A DNA stretch of 64,000 nucleotides from Bacteroidota bacterium. GTDB taxonomy: Bacteria > Bacteroidota > Bacteroidia > AKYH767-A > OLB10. Below, one piece after another: positions 46,331-55,970 of this stretch. The position numbers and the translations under genes are program-made. Below the pieces are notes generated by a model. That model was not told where the DNA came from and did not search any database. It saw nothing but the letters and a program-made list of their open reading frames with translations. Where the stretch lies: contig JADJPB010000006.1 in assembly GCA_016713445.1 (NCBI GenBank), positions 248,001 through 312,000 of the forward strand. Direction: 5' to 3'. The first letter of the stretch is position 1, and the number at the start of each line of letters is the position of its first letter.

Positions 46331-47117
46331 AACACTAGAGGGCACTAGAGGTCACAAGAGATCACTTGAGATATCTTGTGAACACAAAGTCTTTTGTTTT
46401 GACTTAAATAAATCTGCGTTAATCCGATTTATCCTTTTTATCCGCGCCTGCCTGCAGCAAGCAGGTTCAATTTTTCTGCATTCATGTTTCTTACTTCTTG
46501 TTTGCACTTTACTTCTGGCATTATTTACGAAACAAACATACGAGGTCACTAAAGATCACTTGAGGGCACTATAGATAGAATCAATCATGAATCCAAAGTT
46601 GCGAATGATTCAGAGACTATATGTGTAACACCAGAGACTAATTTTTCCACATTAAAATTTATTAAAAGTCCTTTGGGTTTCTGTGCGAGACGTAAATAGG
46701 AAAGCAATTGTGCCTTATGTACAGAATGAACTTGTTCCACTGATTTTAATTCTACAACTAAAGAATTTTCTATTAACAAATCTAATATCAAAGGACTTTC
46801 AATTCGAGTGCCTTTCTAAAAAATTGGCACCAACAATTTTGATTGTACTGAATACCCTTTAACTCGCAACTCTTGAATTAAGCAAGCATGGTAAACACTT
46901 TCAAGCAATCCAGGTCCTAAATAAGAATGTACTTCAATTGCACATCCTATGGTAGCAAATGCAAGAGCATTTAATTCATATTTTGATTTAATCATATAAA
47001 GAATTTATAGAAAAATATTTTTATTATAGATCTCTTCTTTAGGTATTCCTAGGAGTAATTCAATTCTTGCAACCTAACTTTTGTGCTCTCAAGTGACCTC
47101 TAGTGCCCTCTAGTGTT
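46331..47117. mobile_element. Repeat element with 25-bp inverted ends enclosing a GxxExxY gene
   Basis: The left end 46331-46355 and the right end 47093-47117 are perfect inverted copies over 25 bases (AACACTAGAG, GGCACTAGAG, GTCAC). The match extends outward on both sides as GATTTTTT with one extra C at left. The left end continues as a 10-bp-period array (CACTAGAGGG, CACTAGAGGT, CACAAGAGAT, CACTTGAGAT at 46333-46372). A second array lies at 46547-46576. Between them is the CCTGCC hairpin (46447-46465) and ATCTGCGTTAATCCGATT (46411-46428). The right end abuts the acyl-CoA dehydrogenase stop. No transposase is inside; mobilisation by another enzyme is an inference. Confidence 0.72.
46585..46995 (-). 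pseudogene. GxxExxY family (PD-(D/E)XK nuclease-like) gene with an internal stop
   Basis: Read from the ATG at 46993-46995 on the minus strand, the frame gives the family features: CAIEVHSYLGPGLLESVYHACLI (G-x-x-E-x-x-Y), then SKLLVPIF, a TAG at 46816-46818, then KGTRIESPLILDLLIENSLVVELKSVEQVHSVHKAQLLSYLRL, the D...E-x-K nuclease-like core, and LLINFN. No other frame shift is needed, so the TAG is either a true nonsense change or a base error. It lies inside the inverted-repeat element. Confidence 0.75.
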
Positions 47118-47126
47118 AAAAAATCG

Positions 47127-48269
47127 TCAAGCTTTGAGAATATCGCGGGCAATCACTAATTTTTGGATTTCGCTGGTTCCTTCACCGATGGTGCAGAGTT
47201 TTGAATCTCTATAAAATTTTTCAACTGGAAAATCTTTCGTGTATCCGTAGCCACCAAAAATTTGTACCGCTTCAGTCGAACAACGCACCGCCACTTCAGA
47301 AGCATAATACTTCGCAAATGCTGACTGACGTGTTACTTTCTCTCCGCGATTTTTTAAATCGGCAGCTTGCATCGTTAATAATTCGGCGGCTTCAATTTGT
47401 GTTGCCATATCAGCAAGCTTAAAAGAAATCGCTTGGAAATTCGAAATAGGTTGTCCAAACTGTTCGCGCTCTTGAGAATATTTTACAGACGCATCAAAAG
47501 CTCCTTTTGCAATACCCAGAGAAAGTGCTGCAATCGAAATTCTACCTCCATCTAACACTTTCATCGCTTGAATAAATCCATCTCCTACATTTCCGAGAAC
47601 TTGGCTCTTGTGTACTTTACAATCTTCAAATATCATTTCAGCTGTTTCAGAAGCACGCATTCCCAATTTATTTTCTTTCTTTCCTGCTTTGAATCCTGCA
47701 GTACCTCGTTCAACAACAAATGCCGTGATGCCATGCGAGTCATTCATCTCACCCGTGCGAGCAAGTACTACTGCCACATCTCCACTAATACCGTGCGTGA
47801 TCCAGTTCTTTGCACCGTTGATGATCCAATGATCGCCATCCTGCTTAGCTACTACTCGCATTCTCAAAGCATCGGATCCAGTATTTGCTTCTGTCAAACC
47901 CCATGCACCAATCCACTCTCCAGTTGCTAATTTCGGAAGATACTTTTCTTTCTGTTCTTCATTTCCAAAAGCCATGATGTGTCCTGTGCATAAAGAATTA
48001 TGAGCAGCCATCGACAACCCAATAGATCCACAAACTCGAGCTACTTCTTGAATTGCCGTTACATATTCAAAATACGTTAATCCAGCACCATGGTATTTTT
48101 CAGGAACTAAAATTCCCATCAAGCCCAGCTCACCCATCTTCTTAAAAACCTCAACGGGGAAATATTGAGCTTCATCCCACTCCATCAATTTTGGGCGTAT
48201 ATTTTTCTCTACAAAATCGCGTATAGTCTGTTTAATTAGCTCTTGATTTTCACTTGACTTGAAGTCCAT
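47127..48269 (-). CDS. Acyl-CoA dehydrogenase
   Basis: 380 residues, the family size. FAD-dependent alpha,beta-dehydrogenation of an acyl-CoA in beta-oxidation or branched-chain degradation; electrons go to ETF. Motifs: VARVCGSIGLSMAAHNSLC, GAWGLTEANTGSDALRM, NGAKNWITHG and, at the C-terminus, QIFGGYGYTKDFPVEKFYRDSKLCTIGEGTSEIQKLVIAR with the catalytic glutamate region. Nine bases follow the HhH gene's stop codon, suggesting one transcript with it. Chain-length preference is not readable. Confidence 0.93.
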   Translation of the reverse strand: MDFKSSENQELIKQTIRDFVEKNIRPKLMEWDEAQYFPVEVFKKMGELGLMGILVPEKYHGAGLTYFEYVTAIQEVARVCGSIGLSMAAHNSLCTGHIMAFGNEEQKEKYLPKLATGEWIGAWGLTEANTGSDALRMRVVAKQDGDHWIINGAKNWITHGISGDVAVVLARTGEMNDSHGITAFVVERGTAGFKAGKKENKLGMRASETAEMIFEDCKVHKSQVLGNVGDGFIQAMKVLDGGRISIAALSLGIAKGAFDASVKYSQEREQFGQPISNFQAISFKLADMATQIEAAELLTMQAADLKNRGEKVTRQSAFAKYYASEVAVRCSTEAVQIFGGYGYTKDFPVEKFYRDSKLCTIGEGTSEIQKLVIARDILKA

Positions 48270-48278
48270 AATAGGGAA

Positions 48279-49199
48279 TTAGTTTAATAGTAAATAAGGT
48301 GCAAGTTTACGGAGGATTTCCTCATCCACCAAAGGTATCTGCTTCAGATCCGATGGACTTTTGAATACTCCGTGCTGCTCTCGGTAAGCAACAATTAAGC
48401 GAGCCAATTGTTTGTTGATGTATGGATGCCGCAAACTATCTGCAGGTAGACTATTGATATTAAGTTTTTTATAGGGACCACCGTCTACTTTTACCTTAGG
48501 GAAAATGATTTTATAGACTGAATCCGGAATAGAACGAATTTCCTTCAGTTGTTCCACTGTGTAAAATCCACCCAAACGCTCACGATAACTGACAATCGCC
48601 TTCGACCTTCCTGAACCAATGAACGGCAAATCTTGAAGCTCGGTTGTGTCCGCTTTATTCAAATCTAAAACGATCCATTTTGGTCTAGAGGCTTCGCGAT
48701 TTGCATTAAATCCGGATTGAAATTTACCGCTTGGCTTTATTCCTTTGGCTGGACTCAACTCAATAAAAGGCTCCCATTTTTCATACAAAGAGGCATGCAA
48801 AACACGCACATTCTTCACTTCTTCCTTACTTTTAAATCCACCAACACGATCCCGAAAACGAATCATAGATGAAGATTGCTTAGGACTCATTCCTAACGCT
48901 ACCAATTGAGAAGAATCTGCTGTATTGGGATCGAATACCGTTAATTTAATTTCTTCGCGTTTTTTATAATTAGTGGTGTATGAATTTTCTTTTTTCTCCT
49001 TTAGATGGATTTTATCTGCGGCTAATTTCAATTCTACATTCGGAATAAAAACTTCAGGATTTAAATAATAATGTCGATACCATAGATTCGCTTGAAGTAC
49101 TAATAGAATAGAACACAAAACCAAGGCCGCATTCTTTTCACCACGGGTGTAGGTGAAATAGCTGTACATAAAATGTCGGAAGCGATTTGTTTTCATCAA
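48279..49199 (-). CDS. ComEA-like helix-hairpin-helix protein
   Basis: 306 residues with one N-terminal membrane helix (ALVLCSILLVLQANLW) and three HhH regions: FDPNTADSSQLVALGMSPKQSSSMIRFRDRVGGFKSKEEV (about 100-140), LDLNKADTTELQDLPFIGSGRSKAIVSYRERLGGFYTVEQL (about 180-220), and LNINSLPADSLRHPYINKQLARLIVAYREQHGVFKSPSDL. HhH motifs bind DNA without base specificity; ComEA handles incoming DNA in competence, but with three motifs here the role could differ. Confidence 0.82.
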   Translation of the reverse strand: MMKTNRFRHFMYSYFTYTRGEKNAALVLCSILLVLQANLWYRHYYLNPEVFIPNVELKLAADKIHLKEKKENSYTTNYKKREEIKLTVFDPNTADSSQLVALGMSPKQSSSMIRFRDRVGGFKSKEEVKNVRVLHASLYEKWEPFIELSPAKGIKPSGKFQSGFNANREASRPKWIVLDLNKADTTELQDLPFIGSGRSKAIVSYRERLGGFYTVEQLKEIRSIPDSVYKIIFPKVKVDGGPYKKLNINSLPADSLRHPYINKQLARLIVAYREQHGVFKSPSDLKQIPLVDEEILRKLAPYLLLN

Positions 49200-49305
49200 A
49201 TATTTTTTTGCAAAATAAGGGAGATGAAAAATAAAAAGTCATTTAATAAATATTTATAGTCGACTACAAGTGTTTACCAACGATTAAAAACCACTGTGAC
49301 CGTTG

Positions 49306-49331
49306 CTAAACGCAGCTAACGTTGCGTTTAG
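49306..49331 (-). terminator. Hairpin downstream of pyrF
   Basis: CTAAACGCA (49306-49314) pairs with TGCGTTTAG (49323-49331) around an 8-base loop, between the pyrF stop and the HhH gene. It lacks a T-run on the minus strand, so termination is only a guess. Confidence 0.4.
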
Positions 49332-49356
49332 AAGTAAATAATTAAGAATCGAAAAT

Positions 49357-50175
49357 TTATAAAATGAGCTCAGCCAATAACCCACTCATCTCTTGCTGCA
49401 CTTTTAATGCTTCTGCTCTGGCGGCTTCTGCAAAATCTTTCCCTTTAGATGCATAAATAATTTGACGCGAAGAGTTCACGAGCAAACCGCAGTACTTATT
49501 CATTCCTAATCTTGATATAGCTGCTAAATCTCCTCCTTGCGCTCCCACTCCCGGAACCAGAAAAAAAGAATCGGGAGCTAAGGCTCTTAATTTTTCAAAT
49601 TGCTCTGCTTGTGTAGCGCCACAAACAAACATAAGTTGATCAGCGTTTCCCCAGGTTTGTGCTTTACGCATTACATCTTGAAACAACATTCCTCCACCTT
49701 TCAGCTGATTAAATTGAAAATCGTTGGCGCCTTCATTGCTGGTAAGAGCTAATAAAATCACCCATTTATTATCAAAAGCTAGAAATGGTTTAACAGAATC
49801 AATGCCCATATAAGGAGCGACCGTAACACTATCAAAATTCATTTGTTTAAAGAATGCTTGAGCATATAACGTTGACGTGTTACCGATATCTCCACGCTTA
49901 GCATCAGCAATTGTGAAAATATTTTTAGGAATCATCTCCCTGGTCTTTTCCAAACTTCCCCATCCAATCGATCCACGACTTTCGTAAAATGCTAAATTGG
50001 GTTTGTAAGCAACACACAAATCAGAGGTAGCTTCGATGATGGCTTTGTTGAATTCAAAAATAGGATCTTCCTCTTGCAATAAATGAGCAGGAATTTTGTT
50101 AAGGTCGGTGTCAAGACCTATACATAAATAGCTTTGTTTACTTTTTATTTGCTCAAAGAGTTCTTGTCGATTCAC
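49357..50175 (-). CDS. pyrF: Orotidine 5'-phosphate decarboxylase (type 2)
   Basis: 272 residues. Last step of UMP synthesis: OMP to UMP plus CO2. The N-terminal [15 protein letters not shown], the catalytic [23 protein letters not shown] and the C-terminal [11 protein letters not shown] and [14 protein letters not shown] motifs fit the longer type 2 branch of Bacteroidota. It lies 35 bases after prfA. Confidence 0.93.
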   Translation of the reverse strand: MNRQELFEQIKSKQSYLCIGLDTDLNKIPAHLLQEEDPIFEFNKAIIEATSDLCVAYKPNLAFYESRGSIGWGSLEKTREMIPKNIFTIADAKRGDIGNTSTLYAQAFFKQMNFDSVTVAPYMGIDSVKPFLAFDNKWVILLALTSNEGANDFQFNQLKGGGMLFQDVMRKAQTWGNADQLMFVCGATQAEQFEKLRALAPDSFFLVPGVGAQGGDLAAISRLGMNKYCGLLVNSSRQIIYASKGKDFAEAARAEALKVQQEMSGLLAELIL

Positions 50176-50210
50176 TTTTTCTACCTTTTTATATTCTTTA
50201 AAAGAACGAA

Positions 50211-51305
50211 TTACCCTACCATGTTTTCTTCTTTCATTTTTTCTGCATTCTCCGCAAACTGTAATGCATCAATAAAATCTTGAATGTCTCCATTTAACAC
50301 AGCACCTAAATTATGAGATGTGAATCCAATGCGATGATCGGTAACTCTGCTTTGTGGATAATTATAAGTTCTAATTTTCTCAGAACGATCACCTGTACTT
50401 ACCAAGGTCTTTCTTCGCTTAGATACATCATCCATTCTCTTGGTATATTCAATATCGTATAATTTCGAACGTAGCATCTGCAAAGCCGATTCACGATTGG
50501 CGTGTTGCGAGCGTGCAACTTGACATGTAATTACAATTCCACTTGGCTTATGTGTTAACTGAACTTTCGTTTCAACTTTATTTACATTTTGCCCACCGGC
50601 TCCACTTGAACGTGAAGTTTTATATTCTAAATCGGCTGGATTAATATCAATTTCATCAAACTCATCTGCTTCCGGCAATACTACAACTGTAGCAGCAGAA
50701 GTATGAATTCGACCTTGTGTTTCTGTCGTTGGAACTCGCTGCACACGATGTACACCACTTTCGTATTTTAAAATTCCGTACGCTTTATCACCACGCACTT
50801 CAATTACTACTTCTTTATACCCACCGGTGTTTCCCTCGTTAAAATCCACCATCTCCACTTTAAATCCTTTTGCTTCACAATAGCGCTGATACATTCTGAT
50901 TAAATCACCAGCAAACAAACTTGCTTCATCACCCCCTGTCCCTGCACGGATTTCCATAATCGCATTCTTGCTGTCCTCGGGATCTTGAGGAATCAATAAT
51001 TGCTGAATATGTTCTTCTATCTTCGCAAGCTGTGGTTCTAATGATTCTATCTCCTCTTTTGCCATATTACGAAAATCTTCGTCCTTATCGTTATTCAACA
51101 CATGACGTGCTTCATTAATTTGAGTTAGAATCGCCCTATATTCACGTGTCGCAACAACGATTTCTTCCAAATCACGATATGATTTATTCAAAGCACGAAA
51201 TTTTTTCTGATCCGCAATTGTTCCCGGGTCACCTAACTGTACACCGATATCATGAAAGCGAGCTTCAATTCCTTCAAGTTTTTCTAATAAATTATCTGTC
51301 GACAT
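50211..51305 (-). CDS. prfA: Peptide chain release factor 1
   Basis: 364 residues. Recognises UAA/UAG and triggers peptide release on the ribosome. The catalytic GGQ lies in [21 protein letters not shown], followed by [26 protein letters not shown], the RF1-type end. The stop-codon-reading domain has [20 protein letters not shown], with the PxT motif of RF1. It is 12 bases after the purM stop. Confidence 0.93.
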   Translation of the reverse strand: MSTDNLLEKLEGIEARFHDIGVQLGDPGTIADQKKFRALNKSYRDLEEIVVATREYRAILTQINEARHVLNNDKDEDFRNMAKEEIESLEPQLAKIEEHIQQLLIPQDPEDSKNAIMEIRAGTGGDEASLFAGDLIRMYQRYCEAKGFKVEMVDFNEGNTGGYKEVVIEVRGDKAYGILKYESGVHRVQRVPTTETQGRIHTSAATVVVLPEADEFDEIDINPADLEYKTSRSSGAGGQNVNKVETKVQLTHKPSGIVITCQVARSQHANRESALQMLRSKLYDIEYTKRMDDVSKRRKTLVSTGDRSEKIRTYNYPQSRVTDHRIGFTSHNLGAVLNGDIQDFIDALQFAENAEKMKEENMVG

Positions 51306-51317
51306 GATTCTATTCTC

Positions 51318-52487
51318 TTACCAGGTAAATGTTCCCTGTGTACTATTAATTGTCAATTTTTTCTTTTCAGAGGGCTCCACCCGTCCAATCACCTTGGCTT
51401 CTACATTAAATGATTTTGAGATGGAAATAATGCTCTCTGCTACTTCTGTCGGAACATAAATTTCCATGCGATGTCCCATATTAAACACCTGATACATTTC
51501 CTGCCACGAAGTTCCACTCTGCTCTTGTATCATTTTAAACAATACAGGTAATTCAAATAAATTATCTTTTACGATATGAACGTTTTCTACGAAGTGCATC
51601 ACTTTCGTTTGTCCACCACCACTGCAATGCACCATACCATGGATTTGACTTCTATGCTTATCTAAAATTTCTTTAATGATGGGAGCATAAGTTCGGGTTG
51701 GAGATAATACTAATTTACCTGCGTCCACACCGAGTTCGGATATGCTATCCGTTAGCTTCATCTTCCCACTGTATACCAAAGAATCTTCAATTCCATTATC
51801 AAAACTTTCAGGATACTTTTCAGCTAAATATTTACCAAAAACATCATGACGTGCTGATGTCAATCCATTACTTCCCATACCACCGTTATAATCCGACTCA
51901 TAACTTGCCTTCCCACTCGAGCTTAATCCAACAATTACATCGCCTGCAACGATCTTAGCATTGTCGATTACATCACTTCTTTTCATTCGACAAGTAACCG
52001 TGCTATCTACAATGATCGTTCTTACTAAATCACCAACATCTGCGGTTTCTCCTCCAGTTGTATAAATATTGATTCCATATCGCTGAAGTTCGCGAACCAA
52101 TTCTTCGGTTCCTTCAATAATCGCAGAAATCACCTCTCCCGGAATCAATCTTTTATTTCTACCAATGGTAGAAGAAAGTAAGATTCGATCGCAAGCTCCT
52201 ACACAAAGTAAGTCATCGATATTCATGATTAGGGCATCTTGTGCAATTCCCTTCCATACACTTAAGTTGCCGGTCTCTTTCCAATACATATAAGCCAGAC
52301 TACTTTTTGTTCCGGCCCCATCAGCATGCATAATATTGCACCATTGGTCGTCGTCTCCTAAAAAGTCGGGGACAATTTTACAGAAAGCTCTAGGAAACAA
52401 GCCCTTATCTACCTTCTTTATGGCAGCATGCACTTCATCCTTAGTGGCAGAAACGCCTCTTTTAGCGTATCGATCTGACGTATTCAT
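51318..52487 (-). CDS. purM: Phosphoribosylformylglycinamidine cyclo-ligase (AIR synthetase)
   Basis: 389 residues from the ATG at 52485-52487 (the frame extends six codons upstream). ATP-dependent ring closure of FGAM to AIR in purine synthesis. The N-terminus RYAKRGVSATKDEVHAAI, then HADGAGTKSSLAY, MNIDDLLCVGA, TTGGETADVGDLVRTI, and VGLSSSGKASYESDYNGGMGSNGLTSARHDVF match the PurM fold. First gene of a purM-prfA-pyrF group. Confidence 0.9.
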   Translation of the reverse strand: MNTSDRYAKRGVSATKDEVHAAIKKVDKGLFPRAFCKIVPDFLGDDDQWCNIMHADGAGTKSSLAYMYWKETGNLSVWKGIAQDALIMNIDDLLCVGACDRILLSSTIGRNKRLIPGEVISAIIEGTEELVRELQRYGINIYTTGGETADVGDLVRTIIVDSTVTCRMKRSDVIDNAKIVAGDVIVGLSSSGKASYESDYNGGMGSNGLTSARHDVFGKYLAEKYPESFDNGIEDSLVYSGKMKLTDSISELGVDAGKLVLSPTRTYAPIIKEILDKHRSQIHGMVHCSGGGQTKVMHFVENVHIVKDNLFELPVLFKMIQEQSGTSWQEMYQVFNMGHRMEIYVPTEVAESIISISKSFNVEAKVIGRVEPSEKKKLTINSTQGTFTW

Positions 52488-52506
52488 GATTTTGCAAAGA
52501 TACAAG

Positions 52507-52531
52507 AAGGGCGGCCTTTAGAGCCGCCCTT
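52507..52531 (-). terminator. Terminator between porE-like gene and purM
   Basis: AAGGGCGGC (52507-52515) pairs with GCCGCCCTT (52523-52531) around CTTTAGA; the 9-bp stem is GC-rich. On the minus strand the following bases are only moderately T-rich. Confidence 0.65.
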
Positions 52532-52553
52532 CAGTATTAAATCTAATTATTTA

Positions 52554-54548
52554 TTAGTTCTTAGGAACATAGGTTGTACCAGTCACTTGAAATTCTGTAC
52601 GACGATTATATTGATGCGCCTTTTCGCGTAATTCATTTGTTTCTAGCTTATCAATAAAATCTTTCGTTAACACATCACCTGTTTTGAATGGCAAGTATTC
52701 CTCATTATTTTCAACGGATTTTGGCGTAGTTTCACCCATTCCTTTCCAAGTTAAACGATCAGCAGGAATCTTATTCGCGATCAAATAATCCATAACACTC
52801 TTCGCACGTCGATCAGATAACTTCATGTTATAATTATCATCTGAACGGTAGTCAGTATGTGAAGTTAACTCGATCGTAATTGTAGGATTGTCGTTCAACA
52901 CTTGAATCAAACCATCCAATGCTTTCTTAGACTCAGGACGCAAAGTAGATTTGTCAAGGTCATAAAAAATTTCAGGTACAGTGATCGGTTTTGCAGTTGA
53001 CTTTAATGGGAAGTCGAAATCTTTCAAAAAATCTTGATCTTCCTCTAAACCAACCGTTGATAATTCATGGAACTTGGTTAAATACCCTGTGAATGAAGCT
53101 GAAACTTTATATTTCACATTCGGCTTCAATTCATAACGATACATTCCATCAGGACCAGTTTGAACGCTCAAAGAAGTACCATCAGAACCAAATAATTCAA
53201 CGGTAGCTCCTTCTAAATTCTCTTTAGTATCGGTATCATAAACACGACCACCAACTGCTAATTTCAATGGCGGAACCAAGAAAGAATAAATATCATCCAT
53301 TCCCTTTCCTCCATCACGATTAGAAGTGAAGTATCCTGTAGTTTCAGTATTCCAAATCAAACCAAAATCATCACCTGAAGAATTCATTGGCGACTTTAAA
53401 TTAGTGGCTTCAGCCCATACACCACCTTCGTTACTGGTGTACATCATATCCAATCCACCTAAACCAACTTTTCCGTTAGAAGAATAATAAAGGCGACCAT
53501 TTTTATTCATCGTTGGAAACATCTCATCTCCATCCGTATTTACTCCTGATCCTAAATTAACTGGTGTTCCCCACATGCTACCATCCCAAGCGGAGGCCCA
53601 AATATCTTTTCCGCCCATTCCTCCTGGCATATCAGAAGAGAAATACATCGTTTTGCCATCTAAAGAAAGACAAGGATGTCCGCAAGTATATGTTTCGCTA
53701 TTGAAAGGCAATGAAACGGCATCACTCCATTTACCATCAGTCATGGTAGTCATCATGATTTTACATTGCGCATTCGTTTCATCATTATTTGGACAGGTAG
53801 TATAATACATGACTTTACCTGTAACATCAAAGCATGCTGCCCCATCACTGTATTCCGAATTTGCAGGACCCGGGAAGGAAACTGGAGTACTCCATTTCTC
53901 ATTATTATCCATAGAAGCCTGAAATAAATCAAAATGCTTCTCACCGTACCAATTATCATTATCCTTACCGGTAGCTTCTTCACGAGAAGAAGAAAAAACC
54001 AACGTATTTTTTACAGCTGGATTATCTGCTACAGCAAAATCATAATATTTTGTATTTAACGCAGACATATTATCAATACGATGACGTGTCGGTTTATCTT
54101 TCCAAGCTTGGGCTGTTTCTGTTGCTTTGATTGCAGCAGCGGCTTTTGCGTCATTAGGCTCGGCCGCCTTATACGCATTGTATTGGGCAATTGCTTCAGC
54201 ATATTTGCCATTTGATTTTAATGCATCGCCATAACGCAAGAACGCAATAGGATCCTTATGTTTGGCAGCAACAGCCTTACCATACCAATCTTCAGATTCT
54301 AAATTATTACCCATAAAACGAGCACACTCACCAGCAAAAAAAGCAGCACGAGCTTTATCCTCATTCTTCCTTAGTTTTGTATAGCATTTTTTGTAACGAG
54401 TACTTGCATTATAATACTCTCCAATTCTAAAATGTTTATCAGCCTTCTGCGTTTTACTTTTGGGCGTTTTAACAGTCTTTTCCTGAGAAAATCCGCTCAT
54501 AAATGCGAATGTTAAAATCAACAGAAGGCTTAAGGTTTTCTTTATCAT
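52554..54548 (-). CDS. PorE-like T9SS component (TPR, PD40 propeller, CRD, OmpA)
   Basis: About 664 residues from the ATG at 54546-54548 (MIKKTLSLLLILTFAFMSGFSQ, a signal peptide); the frame extends 12 codons upstream. Domain order: TPR (about 25-150, HFRIGEYYNASTRYKKCY...), WD40/PD40-like propeller (about 165-430, FSSSREEATG, CLSLDGKTMYFSSDMPGGMGGKDIW), carboxypeptidase-regulatory domain (about 435-520, VGGRVYDTDTKENLEGATVEL) and OmpA domain (about 535-664, FYDLDKSTLRPESKKAL, SHTDYRSDDNYNMKLSDRRA). This exact order is that of PorE, a periplasmic/peptidoglycan-linked T9SS part. Other Bacteroidota paralogues share it, so the PorE name is tentative. Confidence 0.72.
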   Translation of the reverse strand: MIKKTLSLLLILTFAFMSGFSQEKTVKTPKSKTQKADKHFRIGEYYNASTRYKKCYTKLRKNEDKARAAFFAGECARFMGNNLESEDWYGKAVAAKHKDPIAFLRYGDALKSNGKYAEAIAQYNAYKAAEPNDAKAAAAIKATETAQAWKDKPTRHRIDNMSALNTKYYDFAVADNPAVKNTLVFSSSREEATGKDNDNWYGEKHFDLFQASMDNNEKWSTPVSFPGPANSEYSDGAACFDVTGKVMYYTTCPNNDETNAQCKIMMTTMTDGKWSDAVSLPFNSETYTCGHPCLSLDGKTMYFSSDMPGGMGGKDIWASAWDGSMWGTPVNLGSGVNTDGDEMFPTMNKNGRLYYSSNGKVGLGGLDMMYTSNEGGVWAEATNLKSPMNSSGDDFGLIWNTETTGYFTSNRDGGKGMDDIYSFLVPPLKLAVGGRVYDTDTKENLEGATVELFGSDGTSLSVQTGPDGMYRYELKPNVKYKVSASFTGYLTKFHELSTVGLEEDQDFLKDFDFPLKSTAKPITVPEIFYDLDKSTLRPESKKALDGLIQVLNDNPTITIELTSHTDYRSDDNYNMKLSDRRAKSVMDYLIANKIPADRLTWKGMGETTPKSVENNEEYLPFKTGDVLTKDFIDKLETNELREKAHQYNRRTEFQVTGTTYVPKN

Positions 54549-54837
54549 AAGGGTAATTGCATTAACAGTTTCAATAATTGACAAAGGAAATAAATAATTA
54601 TTAAACGGAAAAATATGAGTGCAAATGTTCGAAGAGACTTAATACTTTGACGTTCAACAGAATAATTGCAAATATAAAAACTTACTCCAACATACTTACT
54701 AAGAAAACTAACGGTTATTATCATTTTGCACCAAATCTTTAACTTTAAGAACCAACTTTCTATTGATTGTTGAACAAAATATTAAATCTATATTTTTCGT
54801 TTATCCAATAGTCGATTATCCTAATTAATTTTGCCCT

Positions 54838-55338
54838 ATGAATTACAATATCAAGGCACTATTTGTGCTTATACTCCTGATTATCAACCTTCCTTTGGAA
54901 TCAGAAGCACAACATAATTACAAAACAGCGCTCGGCTTAAGATTAAATGGTGGCGCTGGAATTTCGTTACGCCATTCTTTGAAAGAAAATCAAAGTATCG
55001 AAGGAATTCTTTATACCCGTTGGCATGGATTGAATATTACAGGTATTTATAGTGTTAACTATCCAGTTTTTGAAGAACCAGGATTTAACTTTTTTATCGG
55101 TGGTGGCGGACATATTGGCTTTTGGGATAGAGACCGAAGCCCGTGGTGGGATGAAGATAAAAGATATAATGATACTAGGATGGTATTAGGGATAGATGGG
55201 CAAATAGGTCTTGAGTATACATTTAATAAAATTCCTTTAAACCTTGCCATCGACTGGAAGCCCGCATTTAACATTATTGGAATCACCAATTTTTGGGTAG
55301 GTGATGCGGCACTATCGGTTCGTTATACCTGGAAATAA
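54838..55338 (+). CDS. Small outer-membrane beta-barrel protein
   Basis: 166 residues with a signal peptide (LFVLILLIINLPLESEAQ). The rest alternates short strands (GAGISLRHSLKENQSIEGILYTRWHG, LGIDGQIGLEYTFNKIPLNLAIDWKPA) and ends VRYTWK, like small eight-stranded OMPs. A TAATTTTG -7 box ends just before the ATG. I cannot assign a family or substrate. Confidence 0.65.
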   Translation: MNYNIKALFVLILLIINLPLESEAQHNYKTALGLRLNGGAGISLRHSLKENQSIEGILYTRWHGLNITGIYSVNYPVFEEPGFNFFIGGGGHIGFWDRDRSPWWDEDKRYNDTRMVLGIDGQIGLEYTFNKIPLNLAIDWKPAFNIIGITNFWVGDAALSVRYTWK

Positions 55339-55355
55339 CTGAAGCTTAATAAACC

Positions 55356-55937
55356 TATATAGACTTTGCACGTTTGCATAATATCAAAGAGGAGAAAGCG
55401 TACTTCGTTGTATGCGCCAAAGTAAATTTACATTTTGCCAGAATAAAATCTCGTGCAGTAGACAAATCCGCTGGAATAATATGTGATCAAGATATTCGCT
55501 TAAATGGATTCTAAAGTTTTCAAAAAATACTCGGAACTCCTACGAAGTATAAAATTTCGTGACCCAGACTTTGATCGAACGTTTGTGTTCCTGACTAACA
55601 ACTTCAAGGTAAAACCCGTAACTGCTGCTCATTTATACAAGCACCGATGGGTAGTGGAATTATTTTTCAAATAGATAAACAACACTTGAATATAAAATCA
55701 ATCTGGGGCACAAAATGAAAATGCTGTTCGAATACAAGTATGGGTGGCGATATCCGTTTATATTCTCGTAGTTATTACAAGAAAGAAACTTGAAATACAA
55801 AACTCAATTTAAGAAATACTGTAATACGTTAGTGTATTTCCCTTCTAAAAAAGACCCTAACTGAAATGTTTTCAGATAAAGGATTTGATGAAAATAGTGA
55901 GCAGAACAATACTAAATTGAACTTCATTCTTTTTTAA
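55356..55937 (+). mobile_element. Degenerate IS4-family transposase remnant (3' part)
   Basis: No intact frame, yet three-frame reading gives consecutive pieces of the IS4 DDE transposase C-terminal region: DFARLHNIKEEKAYFVVCAK (from 55362), RTFVFLTNNFKVKP, HLYKHRWVVELFFK followed by a TAG (about 55630-55675), QHLNIKSIWGTK, ENAVRIQVWVAISVYILV, and LTEMFSDKGFDENSEQN with a TAA at 55935-55937. The pieces change frame at least three times, so this is a decayed relic. The 5' part is missing, and no terminal repeats were found. Confidence 0.82.
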
Positions 55938-55970
55938 CGCAACGCTAGCGATCCCTCATTTAATTTGCAA

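Noticed and set aside
46320..46574. 84-residue plus-strand frame at the repeat element
   Set aside because: It runs through the 10-bp repeats and the hairpin and has no protein-like pattern.
46585..46995. Intact restriction endonuclease
   Set aside because: The GxxExxY features are present but an in-frame TAG interrupts it and no methyltransferase is near.
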